Part shown: one piece after another, positions 17,501 through 23,792 of the stretch
How the letters are laid out: every line of letters starts with the position of its first letter
Position numbering within the stretch: the first letter of the stretch is position 1
NCBI GenBank assembly: GCA_947623795.1
Contig: CANQHS010000003.1
Location: 1-28,973, forward strand
Reading direction: 5' to 3'
Origin: an uncultured Clostridia bacterium
Lineage (GTDB): Bacteria > Bacillota > Clostridia > Christensenellales > UBA1242
DNA length: 28,973 nt
Program-made: the position numbers and the translations under genes
Notes under the pieces: generated by a model
The model's database searches: none
What the model was told of the DNA's origin: nothing
What the model saw: the letters and a program-made list of their open reading frames with translations, nothing else

Positions 17501-19657
17501 TTCGCCCAAATCCGTGTTCGAATCCAAAACCAACAAGATTGCATTGCTCATGATGTCGTTTGCATCGAAGTTATAAACGAGATTTGTTACGCCATTTATC
17601 GTTATTCCACTCAATTCTTTTCCTATTCCAAGCGAAGTGTTATATTGCAACAATTTAAGCGGATTGTTTCCACCCCCAATAACGGACACATAAAGTTGCG
17701 TGCTGGTCACCCTATTGTTATACATCTTTATGTCTTCCGCACGGATATCCAATATGTATGAGCCAAGATTTCCCGTGTCGCTATCCTTGCCATTGAGCCT
17801 ATCAAGATAAACAACATTGCTTTTGCCGCCCTCGTCCACTCCGTTTGCGTATTTGCCTTGAACAAGGCTAAAATCTGTGGTGGCATTTCGAACGATTCTT
17901 CCCGCCGATATGTTCAAACTTGTTATGCCGGAAACAAAATTTTTGAACTCAACTTTAACGCTCGCTTCCGTGATGTTTTTTAGATATTCAAGTTCGCCAT
18001 TATAGAAGTTGAAAACATCAAAGCTTAACGCAACCGGGCTGACAACTTCTTGCGAATATTCTGCCTTAACATATATGTTGTCGTCAAAAGTAAATGGCTC
18101 GCTAAGCATTTTACCGCGCGTTTCGTCATAATAGAATTTCATTGCTCGGCCGCCGATATAGAATCCGAGAACATTATTGTTGGCTCGAACATGTTGGCTT
18201 CCAAATGTTTGATTTTCCAAATCTTGATATTGCGATTCAAAGTTGGAATTTAAAAACACTTCGTTTGTGCCTAGGCTATCCGAGATTTTTGCGTTTAGCA
18301 ACTTTGTTTCAATCTCAATTCGCATAAATTCGAATTCGTTCATGCTAGATTCAAGCGGATTAAAATTAAACCTTGCGCCAAGTGAAGAAACATAGTTGTC
18401 ATATATATTGTCGATTGAAACAACGCCATTCCCCGCCTCTTGAAGCTCGTTTTGCATATGAACATCAATTTTCGTTGGCTCAATTTCGCTCTTGATATAT
18501 ATCGATTTATAAATCTCTTCAATTTCGCCCACGCAATTTTTAGGGGTCAAGCCAATTTTTATTTCAATCGGGTCAATGCTATATTGATTTGGTCGCGCTT
18601 GCAAGATAAAGCCATTGTCGATAAATGTTTCAATTTGGTCGTTTGAAGTTGCAAAATAGTCATAGCCAAAATCGTTCTCTTGATAGGTCAAAAACTGGCT
18701 CAAATCGTCATCAAGGCCTTCATCGTTAAGATATTTTAAATTGAGTTTGAAATTATTAAAAGCATGTTCGCCAATAATCGCTCTGTCGTTAGAGATCAAA
18801 TGGATAACTTCGCCGTTCGCAACATAGTAGGCATATTTTTCATTTGTGGCAACAAGGGCAAGTTTGCTCGTGTCAATATTTTTAACAAATACAAAATTGA
18901 CTGGGCACGTTGAAACTTCTTGGTTATCAAAACCATCCATAGTTAAAACTGGATAAAGTGAAATGCTTTCAAACTTTTTGTTTGAGTTTTTGAGATAGGT
19001 ATTTAGAGCCGAGTTGATTGTAAAGCCGGAAATCAATTGCTGCCCGCCGACCTCAGCTGTTTCAAATCTCACGCCGTTGATTGCACTGCTGCCGCTTGAG
19101 CGGAAATAGACCTTGTCCGTGTAAGATGTGCTATCAAATGGGAGCAATCTTAAAATTTCATTTGCATTAATTTCAACTTCCTTCTCCCCCGTTTCAGGAA
19201 TAGTGAAAATATAGTTGTGGATGTTGGAATTTTTATATTCTACTCCGTTTGCTTTTTTATAAACATCAATATTTATGGATTTGGTTCTGTTTGTCGCAAG
19301 ATGCGTAACAACCAAACTATCTGGCCCCGGGCTTGAATTTGACGCCGAGAGGTCAACATATTTAGCGTTGCCAGAGGTTAAGATATTTGTTACAATTGCT
19401 TTCCCATTTGTTGTGTGGATTTCAACTTCGCCAATGTCTTCTGCCTTGATTCCGTCAAATCTAATAGCGACGCGGGCGGACGAAAGCGAATCGCTCTCAT
19501 CATTATCATCAACCACCAAACGAACATTTTCAATACGGTCGCCATTGTCATCGAAAAAATTAATAGATAAATTTTTATATTTATCACCACACGCGGAAAA
19601 CACTAAGCAACAAGCGAACGCAAATATGGATAAAATAAACCCTAAATATTTTTTCAT
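8528..19657 (-). CDS. Giant surface lipoprotein with Ig-like and GLUG-repeat modules
   Basis: A 3709-aa single open frame. It begins with a lipoprotein signal (MKKYLGFILS...VFSAC, C23), so it should be lipid-anchored on the outer face of the membrane; no LPXTG or other C-terminal anchor is seen. Residues about 25-1160 and 1660-2540 are Thr/Ser/Asn-rich beta-sandwich-like sequence, including a Big_2-like stretch (about 1812-1856). Three modules start with a 'NPYLI..EEF..Y.L..NI.L' type entry (about 1171, 2569, 3046). Each is followed by GLUG-type repeats with GG(I/L)(V/A)G(x)N cores (about 1310-1640, 2695-2935, 3190-3430), probably right-handed beta-solenoids. A function in adhesion, surface coat or glycan binding is inferred. 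The SD GAGGGG lies 3 nt before the ATG, with a consensus promoter upstream. The frame is uninterrupted over 11.1 kb. Confidence 0.85.
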   Translation of the reverse strand: MKKYLGFILSIFAFACCLVFSACGDKYKNLSINFFDDNGDRIENVRLVVDDNDESDSLSSARVAIRFDGIKAEDIGEVEIHTTNGKAIVTNILTSGNAKYVDLSASNSSPGPDSLVVTHLATNRTKSINIDVYKKANGVEYKNSNIHNYIFTIPETGEKEVEINANEILRLLPFDSTSYTDKVYFRSSGSSAINGVRFETAEVGGQQLISGFTINSALNTYLKNSNKKFESISLYPVLTMDGFDNQEVSTCPVNFVFVKNIDTSKLALVATNEKYAYYVANGEVIHLISNDRAIIGEHAFNNFKLNLKYLNDEGLDDDLSQFLTYQENDFGYDYFATSNDQIETFIDNGFILQARPNQYSIDPIEIKIGLTPKNCVGEIEEIYKSIYIKSEIEPTKIDVHMQNELQEAGNGVVSIDNIYDNYVSSLGARFNFNPLESSMNEFEFMRIEIETKLLNAKISDSLGTNEVFLNSNFESQYQDLENQTFGSQHVRANNNVLGFYIGGRAMKFYYDETRGKMLSEPFTFDDNIYVKAEYSQEVVSPVALSFDVFNFYNGELEYLKNITEASVKVEFKNFVSGITSLNISAGRIVRNATTDFSLVQGKYANGVDEGGKSNVVYLDRLNGKDSDTGNLGSYILDIRAEDIKMYNNRVTSTQLYVSVIGGGNNPLKLLQYNTSLGIGKELSGITINGVTNLVYNFDANDIMSNAILLVLDSNTDLGEYTIEFSQGNDFKVSVNVNVYQSLSGIEYSLNLENKNAFKNGSESDGGKSYEFSDYPADYIVAAGENLNLFLQSYILVGEQKVDATGILDEMISSVDFSVAFADETSNENEYLQLQNANGYTILSFRKGTYIDGIKILNLEITISERGFKDILTIGNSIEWKKTVSFFIYEEIKEGDVKLTYPSTRYFASSLGEMFNELGRATINLNMDADLWNYLLPAEDGEGKVSWWKNSDFVQITNSTDSQLEVSFGGEEGEYSSVTIGVTLKQFNKTLDTVACTIYVSNPVVTNRVVVEGVNIKIDGSDEIVSSTSVKVRDNANQTPYINLKTNGLSVGAGENDLRYEIVTTNDSGSASEVSNKGVMLVVVDNRGIVNNLIVEENNSLNNLNLSNHNILKILQNQSSWSDLKLYIIALDALKFNIREYSQINDIREYLLEGHERAYISLDLIISNGNESNPYLITTTEEFLEMEYSPSANYKLMTNINLANAKFNLDNFSGSLKSDFVVDGSNNTTYYTYSVFGITLNETQPNLFKTISERGKIENVNFQVNYDYNLSANNSTNLRYGVIGTNLGHLVNVSVNISGCGALNGTGEIEFGGLVGANYNEITYNSNSIVGVNGTITLSGNATTYFGGIAGSNYGKITGYENSEQENGESKLDANYAMESEYVNGNVVFSLAASGNGVMAAINILADELTNESSAIGGVVGRNGIDKLNSQGSILNAFVTGSISGNNNLGGVVGLNNAIPLEVNFTIVNDNLTLNDITNNEAFIIKNCTSTMSISGKDNLGGIVGLDEGGSYYNCHYQILSSGISGNNNVGGIAGASNCGVFVFNSVMSYRYDFSLSKENNILKATSADILGSSYVAGIVGQATNARIASLESGANQTATTTTIAYSSVNAIIKGESAVAGIIANLDGTSFLTNAYFMGGIQGSELDDKNLNISTEWESEQGIKNHTVYNSVYSRYISNDEYTVQTYIDGGDNFQITSPYPTLAYWGGNPDILDGYMFISLENTGDMESRNPIFEVAPTELSMALKDDYKDILLDGENKITDAIHLYYYSYSGANLDNKELSEYNKNYNTYSAIDLFNFEFAPKMGKMYVALSSTNSNIISVSGLSFTVTNTGECELILTSVYNPSLTARIKVFVSLPFGTEFSISDSPISTSNDNQIKVNKNIGKQLFVVSTGSNPKGAYATNSQQNLQIDVEVKENNVAVDDENKIKVLISHLEISGQKLTYADGSIGTIFLPYTTPFSVKIDETLKDVMFSINVSPYIELNYNGKTIKVFSKQYDENGNKLDENVTYSFDLSTNVGPTDAYFNLDSAIIYPNEKTPLTVYVKTDTPILLEGDDYSKLSNYISVRIDGDTKSLRNVDYSLIVTNESFVNGIETFKCYLTILRKEETEKTVYLTFEYEDVTKKIELTLLPQRIEDIEIKNYMYDLDENGELQTENGNIKITKTDILKPATRINGKLVNNDGLIILDMVPSSGYFDYLEITDLDSGNTGKYISFFQLVGVGGARVNQMEMPSSDGHGIKLYKQKLNGVDDFDLRIYVATSVSSDFNSGLRTIRVRAYSKNGIMLKEDLYTINVRMLPSIEIDYVDPTGKIFTSANENLYLALGVDANFTLSTRNADYGAESISLKFEGESLNAGDYFAIQFNSDGLYTLHATSMDKRILEQTLVITATTRATQPNNEFDEAEDQIKFKIVSFVIHNVSLTHSRTYNNRKEIYGNLNVPTSLEFYFDRTDVSFYNDGFFNKQYRYGDSYNTGNASLDAIYQILAELNTNPTAYFKLDKDDANVSLSKNIITVANPTDAQVQLQFYLTYSDGVWSITNSDPSSEGGVIFTKYEDIFDLNFTSISSRFEPDVIKDEVDFINMTYGDHYYILGNDLNLFNYEPINFGEVEDADYTMVFDGNGRSIIIHSFAEFDSEDILVGLFENIPSNMVVMNLEVIFVTEMDENNNPTLGSVDTYNAADTYNVNYKDLCTSSSTFYNSLLFGGIASSNEGVITNCKVSGYVALTASKIEDINNVRMGGLVGSNSGYITNSTSRLGIFAFANIGGFAYENSGKIVASKFDASSNFETNFDDDRNLADARVVKNYKNALGRPITKYINKTGAIFASKTIDTPIRVSAFVVDNSGSISMSYTDVSTTTIGSASTIENVLSNYRVAGFVYSNNGSDFGIKDCYSKFDRIIRNPLFSGFAYTNQGRISTSYSFINGGEHIDDAILDMFVSTNSGTIENCVEINNDASTNYDNHIIGLDSIIRNNLNKREYYKNFMFGDEKSSVWKISSTGPIIIAADEVVEYAYDREDENGKTAYYGLKRVDIEHTTINGIDVESYRLSDDGYGTKDNPILVYNLQVWDDYFNRPEFANSYYRLVRDIDFSPVLNTPSTSNKTFSGNIQGNNMTIDNVLLHSLEELDSIGLFKSLVGGSDISIDNAVRNLTINFKSITATHTSAVGTLAGIIENFNLYNIDVHGSSISNVVNGGNAVGGLAGILRGRFDVENISSTVGAFSNFASSSNVYGIYLSKNNGQNPSANLNDPTKGYAVYYSGSLIGIVDAYDESYFDMGNRDIASSGYFEIRKASVSGSISAVGDTVGSMFGFVGERVRLVDAKVNASSLTLAGRQYSGGLVGENRGVINGAEVIVDGVDLNNSIYVVGGVAGLNLAGLINNTTVTMNIEKTTDNTTVGGIVGRNVLGFVSDVKFDGKLFGLYVGGIIGADFKGIDLINLNSGSGAIYEECKFAVPTKITYLNFENTITNATISRDTLLYLIENLNRFYTFSTTTNSYFDSSTINRIRVLGLGIGLQSDGINMNLIYGYDNDKNFVINGEINIPTKVGKLENEYYDMPYMNLLTDNEIEEDYYILYSIGAVAGSFNSWTRENYGNDMLAIVNGSGANYSFITISEAEVNLKVTLSASNEMDFNLYILNEIEDSSSATLNFDMSTLLSQFNGSEDASITISKNDIAGEPQDIKDVNLSFELTDLEKIQIVISGTTLSGQELSYNYTFNLTK
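9370..10095 (-). repeat. GLUG-type repeat cluster 3 in the giant lipoprotein
   Basis: About seven repeats (residues roughly 3190-3430) with cores such as VGGLAG, SGGLVGEN, VGGVAGLN, VGGIVGRN and VGGIIG, spaced about 26-35 residues. They follow an entry motif at about residue 3046 (GTKDNPILV) and an SGNIQGNN-type strand. Confidence 0.75.
10830..11580 (-). repeat. GLUG-type repeat cluster 2 in the giant lipoprotein
   Basis: About six more diverged repeats (residues roughly 2695-2935), for example GGIASSNEGVI, GGLVGSNSGYI, GGFAYENSGKI and SGFAYTNQGRI. They follow an entry segment at about residue 2569 (DEVDFINMTYGDHYYILGND). Confidence 0.7.
14745..15730 (-). repeat. GLUG-type repeat cluster 1 in the giant lipoprotein
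   Basis: About eight repeats (residues roughly 1310-1640) with cores GGLVGAN, GGIAGSN, GGVVGRN, GGVVGLN, GGIVGLD, GGIAGAS, AGIVGQA and AGIIANL. They follow the entry segment NPYLITTTEEFLEMEY at about residue 1171. Confidence 0.8.
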
Positions 19658-19719
19658 TTTCCCCTCAAAATTAATTTAACCTAAAATGCCATAAATATTT
19701 TAAATTAATAATATTTATT

Positions 19720-19749
19720 ATTATAAATAATATTGTAATATTATGTCAA
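19720..19749 (-). promoter_or_regulatory. Promoter of the giant lipoprotein gene
   Basis: Minus-strand TTGACA (19744-19749), 18-nt spacer, TATAAT (19720-19725). This gives a leader of about 55 nt that ends in the SD GAGGGG (19661-19666). The surrounding 19658-19806 region is nearly all A/T and holds no gene. Confidence 0.7.
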
Positions 19750-19806
19750 ATAAAAATTGTAATCATAATTAAAAAAATTAAATAATATTTTAATTAAGGA
19801 AAAATT

Positions 19807-20082
19807 ATGGAAAATAAAGAAATAATTAAAAGAGAACAGCGATTACAATTAATTAACAAGCAAGATTTGTCCATTTCTGGGATAACAAAAATAATTAGTT
19901 TAAAGCCCGATTTAATACAATTAGATAGTATTTTTGGCGGAATTATAATAGGCGGAGAGAATTTAGAATTATTAAATTTAAATAATGAAAACACCACCGC
20001 GCAAATTAAAGGCAATGTAAATTCAATTAAATTTGTTGAGGGCAAAAGCAAAGAGCCATTTTTTAGGAAAATATTCAAATGA
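19807..20082 (+). CDS. yabP: Sporulation protein YabP
   Basis: A 91-aa YabP/YqfC-family protein. Family-typical features are visible: a short N-terminal region, LSISGITKIISLKPDLIQLD, FGGIIIGGENLELLNLN and a closing beta segment GNVNSIKFVEG. In spore formers YabP is made in the mother cell and is needed with YabQ for normal spore cortex and coat assembly. The SD AAGGA (19796-19800) is 6 nt before the ATG. It is the first gene of yabP-yabQ-divIC and overlaps yabQ by ATGA. No clear sigma-A promoter is seen in front of it, which would fit a sporulation sigma factor, but I could not confirm a SigE box. Confidence 0.85.
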   Translation: MENKEIIKREQRLQLINKQDLSISGITKIISLKPDLIQLDSIFGGIIIGGENLELLNLNNENTTAQIKGNVNSIKFVEGKSKEPFFRKIFK

Positions 20083-20447
20083 TTTTTTCCACACAAAATC
20101 AATTAAATGCATTTTTAATTTTTATTTTTGTTGGGATAATTTTAGGATTATTTTCTCAACTTTTAATTTTTATTTTTTTAAAAAATCATCAAAAATTTTT
20201 TGGAAAAATCATTTTTGACACTATTTTTTACACTTTTTTTTCAATTTTTTTGGTATTTTTATTAAATTTTTTTAATTTTGGAAAATTTTCTCTAACATTA
20301 TTAGCCGGAGCAATTGTTGGATTTTTTTGGTTAAAAAAACTTACCAACAAATCGTTTGCTTTTCTTGAAACAAAGTGGTATAATTTCCTAAAATCAAAAT
20401 TCAAAGGAAAGCGCAATGAAAAAAAATCAAAGCTCAGGAAAAGTTAA
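20079..20447 (+). CDS. yabQ: YabQ-like spore membrane protein
   Basis: A 122-aa very hydrophobic protein with about three or four membrane helices (roughly 9-31, 42-63, 67-90) and a basic C-terminal tail. This sequence is weakly conserved. The assignment rests on the hydrophobic pattern plus position directly between yabP and divIC, as in Bacillus and Clostridia. YabQ acts in the forespore-surrounding membranes during cortex formation. The start overlaps the yabP stop (ATGA), with AGGAAA 8 nt upstream. It is shorter than B. subtilis YabQ (about 210 aa). Its 3' end overlaps the divIC start by 32 nt, and an internal promoter for divIC lies inside it. Confidence 0.75.
   Translation: MIFSTQNQLNAFLIFIFVGIILGLFSQLLIFIFLKNHQKFFGKIIFDTIFYTFFSIFLVFLLNFFNFGKFSLTLLAGAIVGFFWLKKLTNKSFAFLETKWYNFLKSKFKGKRNEKKSKLRKS
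20356..20384 (+). promoter_or_regulatory. Internal promoter for divIC and downstream gene
   Basis: TTGCTT (20356-20361, 4/6), 17-nt spacer and perfect TATAAT (20379-20384), all inside yabQ. The predicted start is about 25 nt before the divIC ATG. It would let divIC be expressed in vegetative cells independently of the sporulation genes. Confidence 0.55.
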
Positions 20448-20643
20448 ATTGCTGTTGTTCATCGCCATAGCCGTTATCGTGTTGTTGATTGTTATTTCCG
20501 TCGTCCAACTTTATTTTATCAACGAAATGAGGAAAACAATAAATGAGCAGCAAGACAAGATTGACCAACTATATGAGCAACACGAATTTTATGAAACGCC
20601 CGCACCTTCTAGCCTTGAATTATCAAAAGCGGGTGACCAATGA
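20416..20643 (+). CDS. divIC: DivIC/FtsL-like septum formation initiator protein
   Basis: A 75-aa bitopic protein: a short basic cytoplasmic N-terminus, one membrane helix (about 11-33), then a coiled-coil stretch (about 34-57, INEMRKTINEQQDKIDQLYEQ) and a short tail. This is the architecture of DivIC, which forms a complex with FtsL and DivIB at the division septum. Sequence identity alone is too low for certainty; the position after yabP-yabQ supports the call. It is shorter than B. subtilis DivIC (about 125 aa). The SD AAAGGA (20403-20408) lies 7 nt before the ATG. Its stop overlaps the next gene by ATGA. Confidence 0.75.
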   Translation: MKKNQSSGKVKLLLFIAIAVIVLLIVISVVQLYFINEMRKTINEQQDKIDQLYEQHEFYETPAPSSLELSKAGDQ

Positions 20644-21188
20644 TTATTTCATTAACAGGCAAGCCATGCAGCGGGAAAGGCGAAGTTAGCAAGTTATTTT
20701 GCTCCACATATGGATTTGAATATCTTTCAACCGGCCAATTGTTTAGAGAGGCAGCAATCAAACTCAATGTGCCAATATCCAACTTCAACAACGATGAACG
20801 CATAAGGCGGCTGGACAAAAAAATTGATTCCGACACGATAAAAATTGGCAAAAAGAGAATTCATGACAACATTATATTCGACAGCCGCCTTGCTTGGCAC
20901 TTTATTCCAAAATCCTTCAAAGTTTTCCTTGATGTCAGTTGGAAAGAGGCAGGAAACAGGCTAGTTCACGCCAATCGAAGTGACGAGCAGCAAACAGATG
21001 AGAAAAAAGCCACAAAAGAACTAAAAGCCCGTTGGGAGGCAGAAAACAAACGTTATATGGAGCTTTATGGCGTCAACAATCTTGAAAAATCTAATTATAA
21101 CTTAGTTATAAAAACGGACAACAAGTCAGTTGAAGAAATTGTTGAATTAATATATAAAGAATATGAAAAGTTTGTGCGTAAAGCATAA
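20640..21188 (+). CDS. Cytidylate-kinase-like P-loop nucleotide kinase
   Basis: A 182-aa small P-loop kinase. The Walker A is GKPCSGKGEV (residues 7-16), followed by STGQLFREAA and a LID-like region (DEQQTDEKKATKELKARW). An internal FDSRLAWHFIP segment resembles archaeal-type/AAA_18-family cytidylate kinases, which phosphorylate CMP/dCMP. The exact substrate is not proven by sequence; dephospho-CoA kinase or adenylate kinase are less likely given the motif layout. The start overlaps the divIC stop (ATGA) with no good SD, suggesting translational coupling. Confidence 0.7.
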   Translation: MIISLTGKPCSGKGEVSKLFCSTYGFEYLSTGQLFREAAIKLNVPISNFNNDERIRRLDKKIDSDTIKIGKKRIHDNIIFDSRLAWHFIPKSFKVFLDVSWKEAGNRLVHANRSDEQQTDEKKATKELKARWEAENKRYMELYGVNNLEKSNYNLVIKTDNKSVEEIVELIYKEYEKFVRKA

Positions 21189-21298
21189 ATTTTTTCTTTT
21201 TCATTTTAAAATTACAAATTTTCCCACGATTTATTAAATTTTATCTTATATAAATTAAAAATTTTTTAAAAATCTTATGAAAATAAAAAAATATTATG
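21189..21298. other. A/T-rich intergenic stretch
   Basis: Mostly A/T with no coding frame and no clear terminator hairpin for the kinase gene upstream. Its right end carries the promoter of the first CPBP gene. Confidence 0.6.
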
Positions 21299-21304
21299 TA
21301 TAAT
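21299..21304 (+). promoter_or_regulatory. -10 box of the CPBP operon, predicted leaderless start
   Basis: Perfect TATAAT (21299-21304) is separated from the ATG at 21311 by 6 nt. The -35 region is weak (TTATGA-like, 3/6). There is no SD in front of the ATG. Confidence 0.55.
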
Positions 21305-21310
21305 TAAATT

Positions 21311-22210
21311 ATGGAATTCAAATCTTTGTCGATTAAGGACAGTTCGCTTGCCTTTATAATTAGTTTTGCGGTCAGCCAATTTGCAGTTTTGATTTTCACT
21401 TTGATTGGCTCGCTTGTTTGCTCGGCCGCACATATCGACATCATCAATTTTCAGTTGTTTTTAAACGGAGCTTATGGATATCTTATATTGGTTATTGTGC
21501 TAAATTCGGGTATGCTAGGTTGTTTTCTTTATTTCAACAAAAAGAAAGCGAACAACATAATTAGCAAGCCTAAAATATGGAAACTTTTGCTATTCATCTT
21601 GCTTGCCGCAATCGCATTCTTTATGCTAAGTCCAATCATTAATTGCGTGGATAGTTTGCTTCAAAAATTGGGTGTGCCGCTAAATTATATTCCTTATGAT
21701 TTCAAAGCGCTTTCTCCTCCCCAATTAATTGCTTCAATTTTCTCTTTTGTCATCATTCCGCCAATTGTGGAAGAACTTTTGTTCCGCGGCTTAATATTTA
21801 AAGGGCTAAAATCCAACGGTAAGACATTTTCAATTATAATGTCTGCCATGATGTTCAGCTTGTTCCATGCTTCTATCGATCAAACTGTGTATCCTATCCT
21901 TTTCGGTTTACTTTTGGCAGTTATAATGTATTATGAAAACAACATATTATATTGTATTACCGCGCATATGACCAACAACGCCTTGTCGTTTATAACATCA
22001 TATTTCGACATTCCGCTATACTTTAAACATTGGACATATATTTTGATGGCTGTGTTGTTGCTGGTTGTGTTCTTATCAGTCGTCCTATATTTCACTTTTA
22101 AAAATTCAAAAAACACAAAATTAAATATTGAAAAAGGAGAATTCAAATATCTTTATATAAGTCTAACAATAATGGCTATAATTTGGTTATTTGTGAATCT
22201 AAATAGATGA
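21311..22210 (+). CDS. CPBP-family intramembrane metalloprotease (first copy)
   Basis: A 299-aa polytopic protein with about eight helices. It carries the three CPBP/Abi (Rce1-like) motifs: EELLFRG (E154, E155, R159), FSLFHAS (H186) and HMTNN (H219, N223). The family includes glutamate-dependent intramembrane proteases and bacteriocin self-immunity proteins; the substrate here is unknown. It is the first gene of CPBP-CPBP-rlmH. Its stop overlaps the ATG of the next gene (ATGA). Start: the -10 box 6 nt upstream and absence of SD suggest a leaderless message. Confidence 0.88.
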   Translation: MEFKSLSIKDSSLAFIISFAVSQFAVLIFTLIGSLVCSAAHIDIINFQLFLNGAYGYLILVIVLNSGMLGCFLYFNKKKANNIISKPKIWKLLLFILLAAIAFFMLSPIINCVDSLLQKLGVPLNYIPYDFKALSPPQLIASIFSFVIIPPIVEELLFRGLIFKGLKSNGKTFSIIMSAMMFSLFHASIDQTVYPILFGLLLAVIMYYENNILYCITAHMTNNALSFITSYFDIPLYFKHWTYILMAVLLLVVFLSVVLYFTFKNSKNTKLNIEKGEFKYLYISLTIMAIIWLFVNLNR

Positions 22211-23259
22211 AAAACAAAAATTTTTATAAAATTGGCATGATATATTTTATTGCAATGATTGGCGTTGCAACTCTTTTTGTGCTCGGCTATTTTGGACTTT
22301 TTGAAAATGACATTATTTCAACAATTTTAATCCAAGCAGTTGTTATGTTTGCAATTCCTCTTCTGCTATACACTATATTAGTTAGCAAAAATTTAAAAAC
22401 GACATTTCACGATGTTGGATTTAAAAAAATAAGTTTTAAGTCGGTCATAATCGCAATTTTGCTTGGCGTGGTGTTATATTTCTTAAATTCATTTGTGGCA
22501 ACTGTGTTTGGCAGCATTATTTCCCTTATGGGTTTTGAAAATTTGTCCAGCGGAACAACTGTCACATTGGATTATGCTTTCCTTATAAAAGATTTTATAC
22601 TAACAGCGGTGATGCCCGGCATCTTTGAGGAATTTTTGCATAGAGGCATAATGCTTCATGCAGGGACAAAAGCAACACGTAATCCAAGATATTGTTTGAT
22701 TGTTTCCTCAATCCTTTTTGGACTCATGCATTTAAACATAAGCCAATTCTTCTATGCGAGCATTTTGGGTGTTTTGATGGGCTTTGTTGCATTGAAATCG
22801 GACAGCATTTATCCATCAATGATAATCCACTTTATGAACAATTTTTTGAATAGCTATTTTGTTTATGGCGCAGTGCTTAATTGGCCGCTCGCACGAGCCG
22901 TTAATGTTTTAAGGAATTTACTTTTTGGAAATGTTATGTTCTGCATTTTAGCTTTAACAATTGGTACTTGCCTATTGATTGTCCTATACATATATTTAGT
23001 TAAAATCATCTCCAACGAACGAGTCAAACGAGATATGAAAAAACTTATTGCTGCGCTTGAATTAAACAAACTCACCTTGCCCGAAGCACAAGAAAAAATC
23101 AATCAAGCCAACATTATGCTTAAAGAAATAAACACGACTGAATTTGCAAAACTTAAAAACGAAACAAAATTTAATTTCGCCGACAATGTTTTCATTATCT
23201 CAAGTTATGTTTTGGGCGGATTGGTTACAATTTTTAGCTTCGTTGGAGGACTATTATGA
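22207..23259 (+). CDS. CPBP-family intramembrane metalloprotease (second copy)
   Basis: A 350-aa paralogue-like partner of the preceding gene with the same catalytic set: FEEFLHRG (E141, E142, R146), FGLMHLN (H175) and HFMNN (H208, N212). After the protease core it has a soluble segment of about 60 residues (270-330, rich in Lys/Glu and helical) and a final membrane helix. The first copy lacks this tail. No SD; translation is probably coupled through the ATGA overlap. Sequence similarity to the first copy is low apart from the motifs, so an old duplication or independent recruitment are both possible. Confidence 0.87.
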   Translation: MKNKNFYKIGMIYFIAMIGVATLFVLGYFGLFENDIISTILIQAVVMFAIPLLLYTILVSKNLKTTFHDVGFKKISFKSVIIAILLGVVLYFLNSFVATVFGSIISLMGFENLSSGTTVTLDYAFLIKDFILTAVMPGIFEEFLHRGIMLHAGTKATRNPRYCLIVSSILFGLMHLNISQFFYASILGVLMGFVALKSDSIYPSMIIHFMNNFLNSYFVYGAVLNWPLARAVNVLRNLLFGNVMFCILALTIGTCLLIVLYIYLVKIISNERVKRDMKKLIAALELNKLTLPEAQEKINQANIMLKEINTTEFAKLKNETKFNFADNVFIISSYVLGGLVTIFSFVGGLL

Positions 23260-23726
23260 TAAAGATAAATCTCGTCTGCGTTGGCGATATAAAAGAACAA
23301 TATTTGCGTGACGCAATCAAAGAATATTCAAAAAGATTAACAAAATTTTGCAAACTCAATATTGTTGAGCTAAAAGAAAATGTTGCAAGGCAAAATAGCG
23401 AGCAAGAAATTTTAAATTCATTAAAAAAAGATTCAGTTGAAATGAAAAAACATCTTTCAAGCTATAACATTTGTTTGGACATCGCAGGGAAAGAATTATC
23501 TAGCGAGGATTTTGCAAAAAAGTTAGAAAATTTAAGCCTTAAAACGAGCGAAATTTCCTTTTTGATTGGTGCGTCAAATGGCATAGATGAAGAACTCAAA
23601 AACGATTGCAACGAGCGCATTTCATTTTCAAAAATGACATTTCCGCATCAACTTATGCGCGTTATATTTTTGGAACAATTATATCGTGCTTTCACAATAA
23701 ACAACAATATTGCCTATCACAAATAA
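23256..23726 (+). CDS. rlmH: 23S rRNA (pseudouridine1915-N3)-methyltransferase RlmH
   Basis: A 156-aa SPOUT methyltransferase that methylates pseudouridine 1915 in helix 69 of 23S rRNA using SAM. Landmarks: INLVCVGDIKEQYL at the N-terminus, the SAM-loop LIGASNGID (103-111), SKMTFPHQLMRVIFLEQLYRA and the invariant C-terminal YHK. Length is canonical. The SD GGAGGA (23245-23250) lies 5 nt before the ATG, inside the end of the CPBP gene. The start overlaps that gene's stop (ATGA). A strong terminator follows. Confidence 0.96.
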   Translation: MIKINLVCVGDIKEQYLRDAIKEYSKRLTKFCKLNIVELKENVARQNSEQEILNSLKKDSVEMKKHLSSYNICLDIAGKELSSEDFAKKLENLSLKTSEISFLIGASNGIDEELKNDCNERISFSKMTFPHQLMRVIFLEQLYRAFTINNNIAYHK

Positions 23727-23750
23727 ATTAACAATTTCGTTTAACAAAAC

Positions 23751-23778
23751 ATATTAACTTCTAAGTTAATATTTTTTT
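23751..23778 (+). terminator. Intrinsic terminator after rlmH
   Basis: ATATTAACTT (23751-23760) and AAGTTAATAT (23763-23772) form a perfect inverted repeat followed by a T-run. Confidence 0.85.
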
Positions 23779-23792
23779 ATTTTGGAGGTTAA

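Noticed and set aside
19744..19770. Possible SigE-type promoter (GTCAAAT ... CATAATT) before yabP
   Set aside because: The spacing is short and the match to the SigE consensus is weak in a region that is nearly all A/T.
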